The notes under the pieces are model-generated. The model saw nothing but the letters and a program-made list of their open reading frames with translations. It was not told where the DNA came from and searched no databases. Positions 7,147 through 15,799 of a stretch of DNA of 64,000 nt are shown piece by piece. The stretch is from Phycisphaerae bacterium (GTDB taxonomy: Bacteria; Planctomycetota; Phycisphaerae; Sedimentisphaerales; Anaerobacaceae), in the NCBI GenBank assembly GCA_030601845.1, contig JAUWAY010000007.1:18353-82352 (forward strand). Direction: 5' to 3'. The translations under genes and the position numbers were made by a program. Numbering within the stretch: the first letter of the stretch is position 1; the number at the start of each line of letters is the position of its first letter.

Positions 7147-8670
7147 TCATGGATCAATCGGCCGGACTTCAGTCAGTGGAATTTCTTTGCGCAACGCCCG
7201 GCCGGCGTAATCGGCCAGTTTCAGATACCAATCGCTCGGTAACCGCTCGCCATCCGCATCGAGAGACAGAAACAGCCTTCCGTCGTCGAGTAAGGGCTGG
7301 TCGCTGCCGCTAGTTGACACCTTGAACATCGCAGTTCCTTCGTCAACTTCGTCGAACATGGCGTTGTAGACCATTGTGGATGACGCCGTGAGGACGTTAT
7401 GCACTTGACGCCAATAGAACCGTCCTCCCATTCGAGGCTTGTCGTTGAAGATCTTGTCCGCGTTGGCGTTGTGGTAAGAGTAACCGGGCCACACGACCGG
7501 CATATAATCGATACCCAGCCGCGCGCATTCCTCCATGTCGGGAAGGATGCAGGTCTCCATCCATTTATTGGCCGTCGGCTCGTCGCGGTACCGCCCCACG
7601 GTCCAGGGCGAGAGGACGTCGTACGAGCGGTACACGGAGGCCCATTCCGGCTCCTTCTTCGAATCGCTGCCGAGTGTGCGCCAACGGCCGGGAACGGCTC
7701 CCATCAAGGTAACCCGGTATTTTTTCGGGGCGTCGATCTTGAACCAACGGATGAGCTGCGCCGCTTCCCGGGCCGTACCTGGCCGGCTGGGCATGCCCAG
7801 ATTGCGCAATACAAGCAGCGGCTTGCCCTTGTGGCGAAGGTACATCGGGCTCGCCGTCACACCCATCTGGTCGACGAGGTATAACCAGTCGTTCTTGATA
7901 TCGTCGACCAGACTGACTCCGGGGTAGTCCGAGACGTCGTACATGACGGCCCACACACGGGTGTTGGCTTCGGCGGCTTGGCGGACGTTGTCGAGCACCT
8001 TGTTGCGGAATTCACGGTAATCCGGGCTGGTGGGAATGCGGTTGATGAATCGTTGATGGAACGCACCATCCAGGTTGTAGTCGCGCATCCAACGGTAATG
8101 GCGCATGACTGTCTTGAGATTCCACGCCGAGTAAAGTTTTGCCGCGGCTCCATCGGGGCGCCTCAATTGCGTCGGATACAATTCGTCCGGCTCGTACTCG
8201 GACAAATCGGGCCACATCCCCACACGAATGTTCTCGCTTGTGGGTATTTTTCCGTTCTTGGTCCAATGATTCCAGCGGTTGAGTGAACTGCCGTCGTCCG
8301 CGCAGGAGAACCAACCCTGATAACCCATGATCAGTTTGCCGTACAGAGTGCTCGTGTCGACCACACGACCCTGAGCTGGCCGATACTTGCCCAGCGGCGC
8401 GGGATTCGTTTTCCCCTTGGCGCCCCCGCTCTGCGCTGCGTCGGCATCGGCTTTTGCCGTGGCCGAGGATATTTTCCTGTACCTAATTAATGAAATAGCA
8501 CGGCCACGTTTATCCGGTATGTCCAACAGTTGAACGATTACACTGTCATTAACATCTTCGGCCAGTCCGAGTTCACGAAGGAGTGTTTTCTCGACCAATC
8601 CGATCCTCGTTCGACCTGTGGAGTAATCTTCTCTGGCAATTGACCTTGTTGCTGAAATATTCGTCAACAA
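7147..8670 (-). CDS. GH71/GH99-like glycoside hydrolase
   Basis: Probable secreted endo-acting glycosidase, 507 residues from the first standard start (TTG 8670). A linker of about 100 residues precedes a TIM-barrel domain that opens with GKLIMGYQGWFSCADDGSSL and NRWNHW, the hallmark of the GH71/99-like group. It continues with NLDGAFHQRF, WAVMYDVSDYPG and YDVLSPWTVGRY, then DYMPVVWPGYSYHNAN and NAMFDEVDEGTAMFKV near the C-terminus. The frame stays open upstream of TTG and encodes a typical signal peptide (KLLSRIGVWFLLCVLLTNIS). The only codon at good distance from an AAGGAGG site is ATA at 8721. The sugar substrate is not predictable. Confidence 0.85.
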   Translation of the reverse strand: MLTNISATRSIAREDYSTGRTRIGLVEKTLLRELGLAEDVNDSVIVQLLDIPDKRGRAISLIRYRKISSATAKADADAAQSGGAKGKTNPAPLGKYRPAQGRVVDTSTLYGKLIMGYQGWFSCADDGSSLNRWNHWTKNGKIPTSENIRVGMWPDLSEYEPDELYPTQLRRPDGAAAKLYSAWNLKTVMRHYRWMRDYNLDGAFHQRFINRIPTSPDYREFRNKVLDNVRQAAEANTRVWAVMYDVSDYPGVSLVDDIKNDWLYLVDQMGVTASPMYLRHKGKPLLVLRNLGMPSRPGTAREAAQLIRWFKIDAPKKYRVTLMGAVPGRWRTLGSDSKKEPEWASVYRSYDVLSPWTVGRYRDEPTANKWMETCILPDMEECARLGIDYMPVVWPGYSYHNANADKIFNDKPRMGGRFYWRQVHNVLTASSTMVYNAMFDEVDEGTAMFKVSTSGSDQPLLDDGRLFLSLDADGERLPSDWYLKLADYAGRALRKEIPLTEVRPIDP

Positions 8671-8808
8671 TACACACAGAAGAAACCAAACACCTATTCT
8701 GCTCAGAAGTTTTGTAAATATATCGTATCCTCCTTTTAATTATTATGCTATTTATTGTTCACTTAAACAATACCAATTAGTATTTTTAGTTTGTTCGCTC
8801 AATATCCA

Positions 8809-9084
8809 CTATGTAGACCCACCAGGAAGTGCATCGGAGACAGGTTGCTCAATCGAATTCTCAACCACCAATGCCCGTACCTCTGACTCATCAAGCTCCG
8901 TCTCTGGGTCATCAAACTCTTCGCGCACAATGTCGAGGCGCCGTTTCGACCGCTCGGCGTCCACCTTGCGGTTGGCAAAGCTGCCGGGCAGGAAAGCCGC
9001 GCCGACGCCCATCGATAGCGAGCCGGATGCCCCCCAAAGGGAGAGCAGGCCAATGCCGCAGGACCGCCTGCGCATGCTCCGCAC
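8809..9084 (-). CDS. Hypothetical protein, 91 residues
   Basis: Starts 10 bp after the PQQ-propeller stop on the same strand, so it may be co-transcribed. It has a hydrophobic, Gly-rich first half (LLSLWGASGSLSMGVGAAFL) and an acidic second half (REEFDDPETELDESEVRALV). No family is recognised. The acidic, low-complexity-free second half looks like real protein, but no good RBS is visible. It may be a remnant. The gap 8671-8808 contains the extended N-terminus and RBS of the GH71/99-like gene. Confidence 0.4.
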   Translation of the reverse strand: MRSMRRRSCGIGLLSLWGASGSLSMGVGAAFLPGSFANRKVDAERSKRRLDIVREEFDDPETELDESEVRALVVENSIEQPVSDALPGGST

Positions 9085-9094
9085 AAAGCGGACC

Positions 9095-10327
9095 TCACTC
9101 GACCATCCACATCGCCATCGACTCCTGGTCTTTCACAAACACGCGGTTGCCCGCGATTACCGGATGCGCATAGGTCGGCGTCTCGGCCACCTTGTAGCGT
9201 GTAATCTCGCTGTACGCCTTGCCGTCGGGCTCGAAGATAATCAATTCGGAATCGTTGGTCAAGACGAACAGGCAAGAGCCGGCATCAACTATGGACCCGA
9301 AACCACGGCTGCCGCGTGCGGTTGCGTCAGCCCAGGCTGTCTGGCCGGTCCGAGCATTGATGCAAAATAGAATGCTGCGGTCGGAGAGGCCAAAGAGCAG
9401 CCCGTCCTTGAGCACCGGCGTGTTGAACTGCGTGGCGAGCTCCGGGTTGCTCCAAAGCTCTTTGGCGGCAAAGCCATCCGCCTGCCTTTCGACCTTTACG
9501 GCCCTGGTGCCCCGGCCCGCCCCCGTGTAGATTACTGTTTGCCCATCGACGATCGGTGTGGCGGCGTTGTAAGCCCTCCCCTGTGGCACGAACGGAAGTT
9601 GCCACAAGAGCTTTCCATTAGCCACGCCAACCCCCACGATGTTCTTCTCCGTCAGCGTCACAATCTGCTTCGTGCCTTCCACCGTCAACAGGACTGGCGA
9701 GGCATACTCCGGGCCTTCGCCGGCCCACCGCCACTTCTGGTCGCCGGTGGCCAGGTCGTAAGCGATGATCGCCCCATTGCCCTGCCCGCCGAGATGCGCG
9801 ATGACCATACCATCGGTGATGATCGGCGACATGGCCGTGAAGAACTTGGGCACGACCTTGGGGAACGGGTCCTTGCGCCATACGACCTTGCCGGTGGCGG
9901 CGTCCAGGCAGGAGAGTACCCCTCCCACGCCCAGCGTGACGACCTTTCCATGCGCTACCGCGGGCGAGCTTCTGGGCCCCGGGTGCCGTGAGGCCGCTCC
10001 GGTCACGGCCTGCGCCGCGTATTTGTCCTTCCACAGCTCCTTGCCACTGCCCGCGTCCAGGCACAGGGTAACCTCGTCCTCGCCCTGCCGCGTGAAGACG
10101 TAGATCTTGTCACCCACCAGGGCAGGGGTTGCATCACCCGAGCCCACAGTGGTTTTCCACTTCTGCGTCAGCTCCTTCGGCCATTTCTGGGGCGTGGTGA
10201 ACCCATTCACCTTCCCATCCCGATTGGGTCCTCTCCACTGAGACCAATCCTGCGCGAAGACATAGCTCGCGCTGATCAGAATCACACAGCCCGCAATCGC
10301 GGCGATCGATCGATTCGTGTTTTTCAT
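9095..10327 (-). CDS. Secreted PQQ-like beta-propeller protein
   Basis: 410 residues with a signal peptide (SIAAIAGCVILISASYVFAQ) followed by the typical opening DWSQWRGPNRDGKVNGF. Propeller blades carry the PQQ-repeat pattern: ALVGDKIYVFTRQGEDEVTL, CLDAGSGKELWKDKY, LSCLDAATGKVVWRKDP and AYDLATGDQKWRWAGEGPEY. Such proteins are common in planctomycetes, and most probably bind no PQQ; function here is unknown. RBS AAAGGGAG precedes ATG 10327. It is followed by the small ORF at 8809-9084. Confidence 0.9.
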   Translation of the reverse strand: MKNTNRSIAAIAGCVILISASYVFAQDWSQWRGPNRDGKVNGFTTPQKWPKELTQKWKTTVGSGDATPALVGDKIYVFTRQGEDEVTLCLDAGSGKELWKDKYAAQAVTGAASRHPGPRSSPAVAHGKVVTLGVGGVLSCLDAATGKVVWRKDPFPKVVPKFFTAMSPIITDGMVIAHLGGQGNGAIIAYDLATGDQKWRWAGEGPEYASPVLLTVEGTKQIVTLTEKNIVGVGVANGKLLWQLPFVPQGRAYNAATPIVDGQTVIYTGAGRGTRAVKVERQADGFAAKELWSNPELATQFNTPVLKDGLLFGLSDRSILFCINARTGQTAWADATARGSRGFGSIVDAGSCLFVLTNDSELIIFEPDGKAYSEITRYKVAETPTYAHPVIAGNRVFVKDQESMAMWMVE

Positions 10328-10731
10328 GGTAACTCCCTTTCGATTTTAGCTGAGAAGCCCACATCGAGCTGCACCCACGGCAACAGAATAGCAATGTGGG
10401 CTCGTCTATTACATTCTAATCCGCTCCGGGTGATGTGTCAATTGGCTACTGCCGGATTGTAGATGCCGAAAAGGGTGTTTTTTAACTGATAATTGATTAT
10501 TGTTCTTTTAGATGCTGGATTCTGGATGGAAGTCAGAAGACGGAGGACGGGAGGCAGAAATTGGGGTTTTATTTCGTATTGGGTATTGCCCTTCGGCAAG
10601 CTCAGGGTAAACTTATATCGTATGTCGTCAGAGGATGTCTGTGGGGCGGGTTTCTTAATTGACGGATTAAAAAATTTTGGGTATTCCGAGTTTCTAAAGT
10701 GGAATGGAGTATATCAGGTAAGGAGTAGATT
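10328..10731. other. Gene-free interval with word repeats and a dispersed-repeat-like hairpin
   Basis: Divergent region between the PQQ protein and the beta-helix protein. At 10505-10560 it holds words of the gatgctggattctggat and gaagacggagg type. At 10588-10610 it holds CCCTTCGGCAAGCTCAGGGT, in which CCCT and AGGG can pair. No gene or clear promoter is seen. Confidence 0.5.
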
Positions 10732-11430
10732 ATGAAACATATCGTATTGATGGTGGGATGTTTGATGATATTGTGCTCGATGAGTTTGGCGAGAGATTAT
10801 TATGTTTCAGTTGACGGAGTCGATAAGAATCCGGGAACCAAGGAAAGACCATTGTGGACGATTCAGAAGGCGGCGGACAAGATGACAGCCGGCGATACGT
10901 GCTACGTGCGTGCGGGGACATACTACGAGACGGTGAAAGTAAAAAACTCCGGCACCAAAGAGAAGCCGATAAGTTTCGTCGCCTGGCCGAAAGAGGCCGT
11001 GACTATCAGTGGGATAGAGCCGGTTGAGGCATCGTGGGTAGGTTACTTTGACTATGCTATGTGGACGGGTTCGCAGGAGCAGGCCTTTCAGACATCAGGA
11101 AAAATAAGAAAAGAATACACCCAACTGTTCGTTGATGGTGAAATGATGACAAAGGTGGAGGAGCTTGAGTCGCTGGATGGTCCTAACAAATGGTTCGGCA
11201 GAGATGAGAAGCTTTATCTCTGGCCTCCTGAGCCGGAGTCCGGGGCATATAATAATCCAGCTAACCATAAGGTCGAAGGCAAAGTGAGTGATTATGCGTT
11301 TGAAGTCGCCGATGTTAATTACGTGGTGATACGGGATTTTCACTTTTTCGCTGCAACCATCAAGTTTGAGAACTGCGATTACTGTACGATTGATAACTGC
11401 AGCTTTTCCCAAACTGCGCCGAAAAAGTAG
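10732..11430 (+). CDS. Secreted parallel beta-helix protein, C-terminally truncated
   Basis: Signal peptide (MKHIVLMVGCLMILCSMSLA) then the DUF1565/beta-helix opening RDYYVSVDGVDKNPGTKERP, LWTIQKAADKMTAGDTCYVR and AGTYYETVKVKNSGT. The last coils (VNYVVIRDFHFFAATIKFEN, CDYCTIDNCSF) begin the repeated helix, but the ORF stops at 232 residues, whereas such planctomycete proteins usually run to 500 or more. It is probably a decayed polysaccharide lyase or epimerase-like gene. RBS-like AAGGAG is 9 bp before ATG. The downstream gap to lpxB shows no continuation of the coils. Confidence 0.75.
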   Translation: MKHIVLMVGCLMILCSMSLARDYYVSVDGVDKNPGTKERPLWTIQKAADKMTAGDTCYVRAGTYYETVKVKNSGTKEKPISFVAWPKEAVTISGIEPVEASWVGYFDYAMWTGSQEQAFQTSGKIRKEYTQLFVDGEMMTKVEELESLDGPNKWFGRDEKLYLWPPEPESGAYNNPANHKVEGKVSDYAFEVADVNYVVIRDFHFFAATIKFENCDYCTIDNCSFSQTAPKK

Positions 11431-11488
11431 AGCACCCAAGGGCGGAGCGGAAATGCTTTGGTGGGATTGTGAGGCCCGCCGATGTCAC

Positions 11489-12631
11489 TTAGTCTAACAT
11501 TTGGGTAACGATTTGTGCGACTTTTTTTGAAGCGCTTCCGAACCGTAAGGGGGCCGAGAGTTTAATAAGTTCGGTGCTGATTCGGGCCAAGTTGTTACCG
11601 TCGGCTAAGAGTTGTTCGCACTTTTGCACAATCGGCTCAATCGAGTTAAAATAGGGCATAAACTCCGGCATCAGTTCTTTATCTGCGAGGACATTGACCA
11701 GAGACATATATTTAGTTTTTACCAGCCACCAGCCAACGAGGTGCCATAAGATTTTGCTGGTTTGATACATTATCACCATTGGGCAGCCGACTGCTGCCAC
11801 CTGCAAAGTAGCACTGCCGCTGGCCACGATTGTAAAGTCGGCAGCGCTAGCGGTGTCACTAACCAAACCAACGGTATATTCACACCGGAAGTTGGTAATT
11901 TGTGCTGCTTTTAGGATTTTTTCTCTTTCGTGGTCCACGGCTACGGTGACAAAGGTGGCTGCGGGATATTTTTGCTTTAAGCGTGTAGCTATCGTTTGCA
12001 TTGGCTTCCAGAGCGAATTTATTTCGGCGGTCCGTGAGCCGGGCATCAGGGCAATTTTGGCGTTTTTTGGTTCAAAATTGGCGTAATCTTTTCTGTATGT
12101 GCCCAAATCTGCGTTCAGTTCATCCAGGAGGGGATTGCCCACGAAGATTGTGTTGAGGCCTTTTTCGGCGAACCATTTTTGCTCGAAAGGCAGTATGCAG
12201 CAGAGTTTATCGCAGCACTTTCGAAGTTTTCGGATTCGCCAGCCGGCCCAGGCCCACAATTGGGGGGCGACATAGAAAAGGGTCTTAATGCCCGCTTTTT
12301 TGGCGGCTTTTGCGATGTGGAAGTTGAAGGCGGGGGAGTCACAGACAAGTACGAGGTCGACTTTAGTGCTTTTAAAGAAACGAGTTATGCGTTTTATGAG
12401 CTTGTAATAGTGGCCGATTTGGCTGAAGGCCTTATATAGCATTGCGGCTTTATGGCCTGTAGTTTCCAACAATTCACAGCCGGCCGAGGCCATTTTTGGC
12501 CCACCCACCCCGACAAAGTTGATGTCGTAACTGCTTTGGCTCAAAGCGGTTATAAGAGCGGCACAGTGGGAGTCGGCACTTGGTTCAGCGGCGCTTATAA
12601 AAACACGATATGTTTTATTCACTTTAGGCAC
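11489..12631 (-). CDS. lpxB: Lipid-A-disaccharide synthase
   Basis: GT19 glycosyltransferase that joins UDP-2,3-diacylglucosamine and lipid X to form the lipid A disaccharide, acting at the inner membrane. 380 residues, normal length. Motifs: ISAAEPSADSHCAALITAL at the N-terminus, FVGVGGPKMASAGCELL, DLVLVCDSPAFNFHIAKAAK, FYVAPQLWAWAGWRIRKLRK, FVGNPLLDEL, LMPGSRTAEI and ASGSATLQVAAVGCPMVIMY. The start is uncertain: GTG 12631 lies inside the GTGCCTAAAGTG repeat array, and GTG 12622 would give MNKTYRVF. No clear RBS is visible for either. Its presence implies an outer membrane with lipid A. Confidence 0.95.
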   Translation of the reverse strand: MPKVNKTYRVFISAAEPSADSHCAALITALSQSSYDINFVGVGGPKMASAGCELLETTGHKAAMLYKAFSQIGHYYKLIKRITRFFKSTKVDLVLVCDSPAFNFHIAKAAKKAGIKTLFYVAPQLWAWAGWRIRKLRKCCDKLCCILPFEQKWFAEKGLNTIFVGNPLLDELNADLGTYRKDYANFEPKNAKIALMPGSRTAEINSLWKPMQTIATRLKQKYPAATFVTVAVDHEREKILKAAQITNFRCEYTVGLVSDTASAADFTIVASGSATLQVAAVGCPMVIMYQTSKILWHLVGWWLVKTKYMSLVNVLADKELMPEFMPYFNSIEPIVQKCEQLLADGNNLARISTELIKLSAPLRFGSASKKVAQIVTQMLD

Positions 12632-12745
12632 TTTAGCTCAGCAACAAGTGCCTAAAATTTGGAGTGCCTAAAGTTGTGGATTATTTTTTCACTTTAGTTC
12701 ACTTTAGACACTTTAGTTCACTTTAGGCACTTTAGCTCACTTTAA
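12612..12745. repeat. Tandem degenerate array of CACTTTAG words
   Basis: About nine copies of CACTTTAG(G/A/C/T) words, spaced 9-10 bp apart, lie between lpxB and tRNA-His and also cover the first codons of lpxB. On the minus strand the unit reads CTAAAGTG(A/C/T)A. There are no unique spacers, so this is not a CRISPR array. Confidence 0.8.
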
Positions 12746-12747
12746 AG

Positions 12748-12822
12748 GGTGAAAGACGGGATTCGAACCCGCGACCCCTGGATCCACAATCCAGTGCTCT
12801 AACCGACTGAGCTACTTTCACC
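12748..12822 (-). tRNA. tRNA-His (GTG anticodon)
   Basis: The minus strand folds as a complete cloverleaf: acceptor GTGAAAG/CTTTCAC, D arm AGCTCAG...GAGC, anticodon stem CTGGA/TCCAG enclosing TTGTGGA with anticodon GTG, and T arm GCGGGTTCGAATCCCGT. The extra G at -1 (12822) opposite C73 is the histidine identity element. CCA is not encoded. Confidence 0.95.
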
Positions 12823-12873
12823 AGTATCTGGTTAATTGGTTAAATGGTTAAATTATCAATTACCACTCACTAA

Positions 12874-15579
12874 TTACCTGACTGCTGCCTGTGCGGCTGC
12901 CAATTTTGCAATCGGCACCCTGAACGGCGAGCAGGACACATAGTCCATCCCGATTCGATGGCAGAAATCAATACTGTTCGGCTCGCCGCCGTGTTCTCCA
13001 CAGATGCCGACTTTCAATTTTTTTCTGGTCTTTCTGCCAAGCTTCGTACCCATCTCCACCAACTTACCGACGCCTTCCTGGTCGAGTATCTGGAACGGGT
13101 CCGCCGCATAAATACCCTTGTTGACGTATTCGCCTAAGAACTTACCCGCATCGTCCCGCGAGAAGCCCATCGCCATCTGAGTGAGGTCATTTGTTCCGAA
13201 GCTAAAGAACTGTGCCTCAGCGGCGATCTCGTCAGCAGTCAAGGCGGCCCTGGGGACCTCAATCATCGTTCCGACCAGATATTTAATCTTAGCGTTCCTT
13301 TCTTTGAAGACCATCTTGATTTCATCAATAATTTCATCTTTGACCACCTTCAATTCTGAAACCGCCCCAACCAGCGGAATCATAATTTCCGGATCAACAT
13401 CTACGCCCTTTTTGTGAACATTCAAAGCCGCTTCGATAATTGCCCTTGCCTGCATTCGGCCAATCGCGGGATATGTTACGGCCAGCCGGCAGCCCCGGTG
13501 CCCAAGCATCGGATTAAACTCGTGCAGCTGCTCAACCTTTTTCTTGACAACAGCGGCCCTGACCCCAAGGCGCCTGGCCATCTCGGCCTGACTTGCATTA
13601 TCTTGCGGCAGAAACTCGTGCAATGGCGGGTCCAGCAATCGAATTGTTACCGGCAGGCCGGCCATCGCCTTAAATATACCTTCGAAGTCACCTCGCTGCA
13701 ACGGCAGCAGCTGCTTCAAGGCACCAACAAAGAGCTTCTTGGCAGTAGCGTGTTCCTTCGTGATTGCCTTTTTCTCCTTGTCCGTCTCAGCGGCTTCGAG
13801 CTGCTCCAGCATCAAAGCATAATCATCCGCGGCCAGAATCATCTGCCTCACGGGCCAAATCCTTTCGCCTTCGAAGAACATATGCTCGGTCCTGCAAAGC
13901 CCGATGCCTTCAGCGCCAAAGTCTCTTGCCCGCTTTGCATCTTCGGGCGTATCGGCATTTGTCCTGACACCCAGCCGGCGAATCTGATCGCAGATACTCA
14001 TAAATCGGCCGAAGTCGCCGCTCATCGTCGGCTCTACGGTAGGCAGTTGTCCCGTCATAACCTCACCTGTCGAGCCATCGAGACTAATCCAGTCCCCTTC
14101 CTTGATGGTCAATTTGCCGACATTAAGCTTCCTTGCCTTATAATGGATATGCAGCGCACCTACGCCTGCTACGCAGGGTTTACCCATACCGCGTGCAACC
14201 ACTGCGGCGTGGCTGGTCATACCGCCTCGAGCCGTCAAAATACCCACGGCTGCGTCCATACCACCGATGTCTTCCGGGCTGGTCTCAATGCGAACAAGGA
14301 TGACCTTTTTGCCTTTGTTTCGCCAGGCCTCGGTAGTATCAGCGTCGAAGACAACCTGCCCAACCGCAGCACCGGGCGATGCCGGGAGACCCTTTGCAAT
14401 TACATTGCGCTGAGCTTTGGGGTCAAAGTGGGGATGCAAGAGGCGGTCCAACTGCTCGGGAGTAACGCGTTTGACAGCTTCGGTCCGGGAAATAAGTCTT
14501 TCGTTGACCATATCGACGGCCATTTTGACCGCAGCTTCAGCAGTGTGCTTACCCGTTCGCGTCTGCAGAATATAAAGCGTTTTATTCTGAATGGTAAATT
14601 CCATATCCTGGATATCTTTGTAGTGCTTCTCCAGCCTGGTCATCAGGCGGGTGAGCTGGGTGTAGGCCTTCGGCAACACCCTGGAGAGCTTCTTCAGCTC
14701 TATAGGCGTTCTGATACCTGCGACCACGTCCTCACCCTGAGCGTTCATAAGGAACTCACCATAGAATTCCTTTTTGCCGGTACTCGGATTGCGTGTAAAG
14801 CAAACGCCTGTGCCGCAGTCTTCGCCCATATTGCCGAACACCATTACCTGAACATTCACAGCCGTACCGAGCAAGCCGGTAATATTATTCAACTGGCGAT
14901 ACTTAACCGCCCTTTCAACCATCCAGGAACGAATGACTGCACTGATGGCGTGTGTTAGCTGGACTCGTCCATCCTGCGGGAACAGCTTACCGACATGTTT
15001 CTTGTAAACTTTTTTGTATTTTTCAACAACCTCTTCGAGCTGTTCGGCACTCAGCTCGTTATCAAGTTTGACCCTGGCTTTTTTCTTGGCTGCGTCGATT
15101 ACCTGCTCAAAGTAGCTGTGGTCGCATCCCATCACCACATTGCCGAACATATCGATAAACCGACGATATATATCGTATGCAAATCGTGGGTTTTTTGTTT
15201 TTTTAATGATGCCTTCAATCACAGTGTCGTTGAGTCCGAGGTTGAGAATCGTATCCATCATTCCGGGCATAGATACGGCGGCGCCGCTTCTGACGCTGAC
15301 CAGCAGCGGCTTTTTGACATCGCCCAGTCTGGCACCCATTGTCCTCTCCAGCTTTGCCATATTTTTATCAACCTGCTCTGCAAGTCCTTTCGGCCATTTG
15401 CCCTTGTTTTCGTAGTATTCGCTGCATACCTTAGTGCTAATGGTAAAGCCGGGCGGGACCGGTACGCCAAGGTTTGTCATCTCGGCCAGATTAGCGCCCT
15501 TGCCGCCTAAAAGTTTCTTCATCTGCGCGTTGCCTTCAGCTTTTCCGCTGCCGAAGAAATAAACCCATTTCTGTGCCAT
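12874..15579 (-). CDS. ppdK: Pyruvate, phosphate dikinase
   Basis: Interconverts pyruvate + ATP + Pi and PEP + AMP + PPi; cytoplasmic, glycolytic or gluconeogenic. 901 residues, full length. The N-terminal ATP-grasp domain has GGKGANLAEMTNLGVPVPPG and SVRSGAAVSMPGMMDTILNL. The phospho-histidine swivel domain has GGMTSHAAVVARGMGKPCVA with its catalytic His. The C-terminal PEP-binding TIM barrel has GIGLCRTEHMFFE, GTNDLTQMAMGFSRDDAGKF and the catalytic Cys in GICGEHGGEP. A good RBS (AAGGAGATTTTTTACA) precedes ATG 15579. It is monocistronic, between tRNA-His and the polysaccharide locus. Confidence 0.97.
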   Translation of the reverse strand: MAQKWVYFFGSGKAEGNAQMKKLLGGKGANLAEMTNLGVPVPPGFTISTKVCSEYYENKGKWPKGLAEQVDKNMAKLERTMGARLGDVKKPLLVSVRSGAAVSMPGMMDTILNLGLNDTVIEGIIKKTKNPRFAYDIYRRFIDMFGNVVMGCDHSYFEQVIDAAKKKARVKLDNELSAEQLEEVVEKYKKVYKKHVGKLFPQDGRVQLTHAISAVIRSWMVERAVKYRQLNNITGLLGTAVNVQVMVFGNMGEDCGTGVCFTRNPSTGKKEFYGEFLMNAQGEDVVAGIRTPIELKKLSRVLPKAYTQLTRLMTRLEKHYKDIQDMEFTIQNKTLYILQTRTGKHTAEAAVKMAVDMVNERLISRTEAVKRVTPEQLDRLLHPHFDPKAQRNVIAKGLPASPGAAVGQVVFDADTTEAWRNKGKKVILVRIETSPEDIGGMDAAVGILTARGGMTSHAAVVARGMGKPCVAGVGALHIHYKARKLNVGKLTIKEGDWISLDGSTGEVMTGQLPTVEPTMSGDFGRFMSICDQIRRLGVRTNADTPEDAKRARDFGAEGIGLCRTEHMFFEGERIWPVRQMILAADDYALMLEQLEAAETDKEKKAITKEHATAKKLFVGALKQLLPLQRGDFEGIFKAMAGLPVTIRLLDPPLHEFLPQDNASQAEMARRLGVRAAVVKKKVEQLHEFNPMLGHRGCRLAVTYPAIGRMQARAIIEAALNVHKKGVDVDPEIMIPLVGAVSELKVVKDEIIDEIKMVFKERNAKIKYLVGTMIEVPRAALTADEIAAEAQFFSFGTNDLTQMAMGFSRDDAGKFLGEYVNKGIYAADPFQILDQEGVGKLVEMGTKLGRKTRKKLKVGICGEHGGEPNSIDFCHRIGMDYVSCSPFRVPIAKLAAAQAAVR

Positions 15580-15799
15580 TGTAAAAAATCTCCTTCTAAC
15601 TAATTTCCTGCATCCGGAAACAGGAAAACGATCGGATGAACCGAAAAACTTTATTGTATCAATCCAATAAAAACTTCCACACGGGAAAACAAGGATACAT
15701 AATATATTATCTCACGCTGCTTATGTCAACGAATAAAAGCTTTTGCCAAGTTAATTGACAATTTACAGTTGAAAATCGTCAGCAGGTAACAGGTAATGG

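Noticed and set aside
12612..12745. CRISPR array
   Set aside because: Repeats are only 8-10 bp without unique spacers, and no cas gene is present.
13414..14958. 514-residue ORF on the plus strand opposite ppdK
   Set aside because: Antisense shadow of a highly conserved enzyme.
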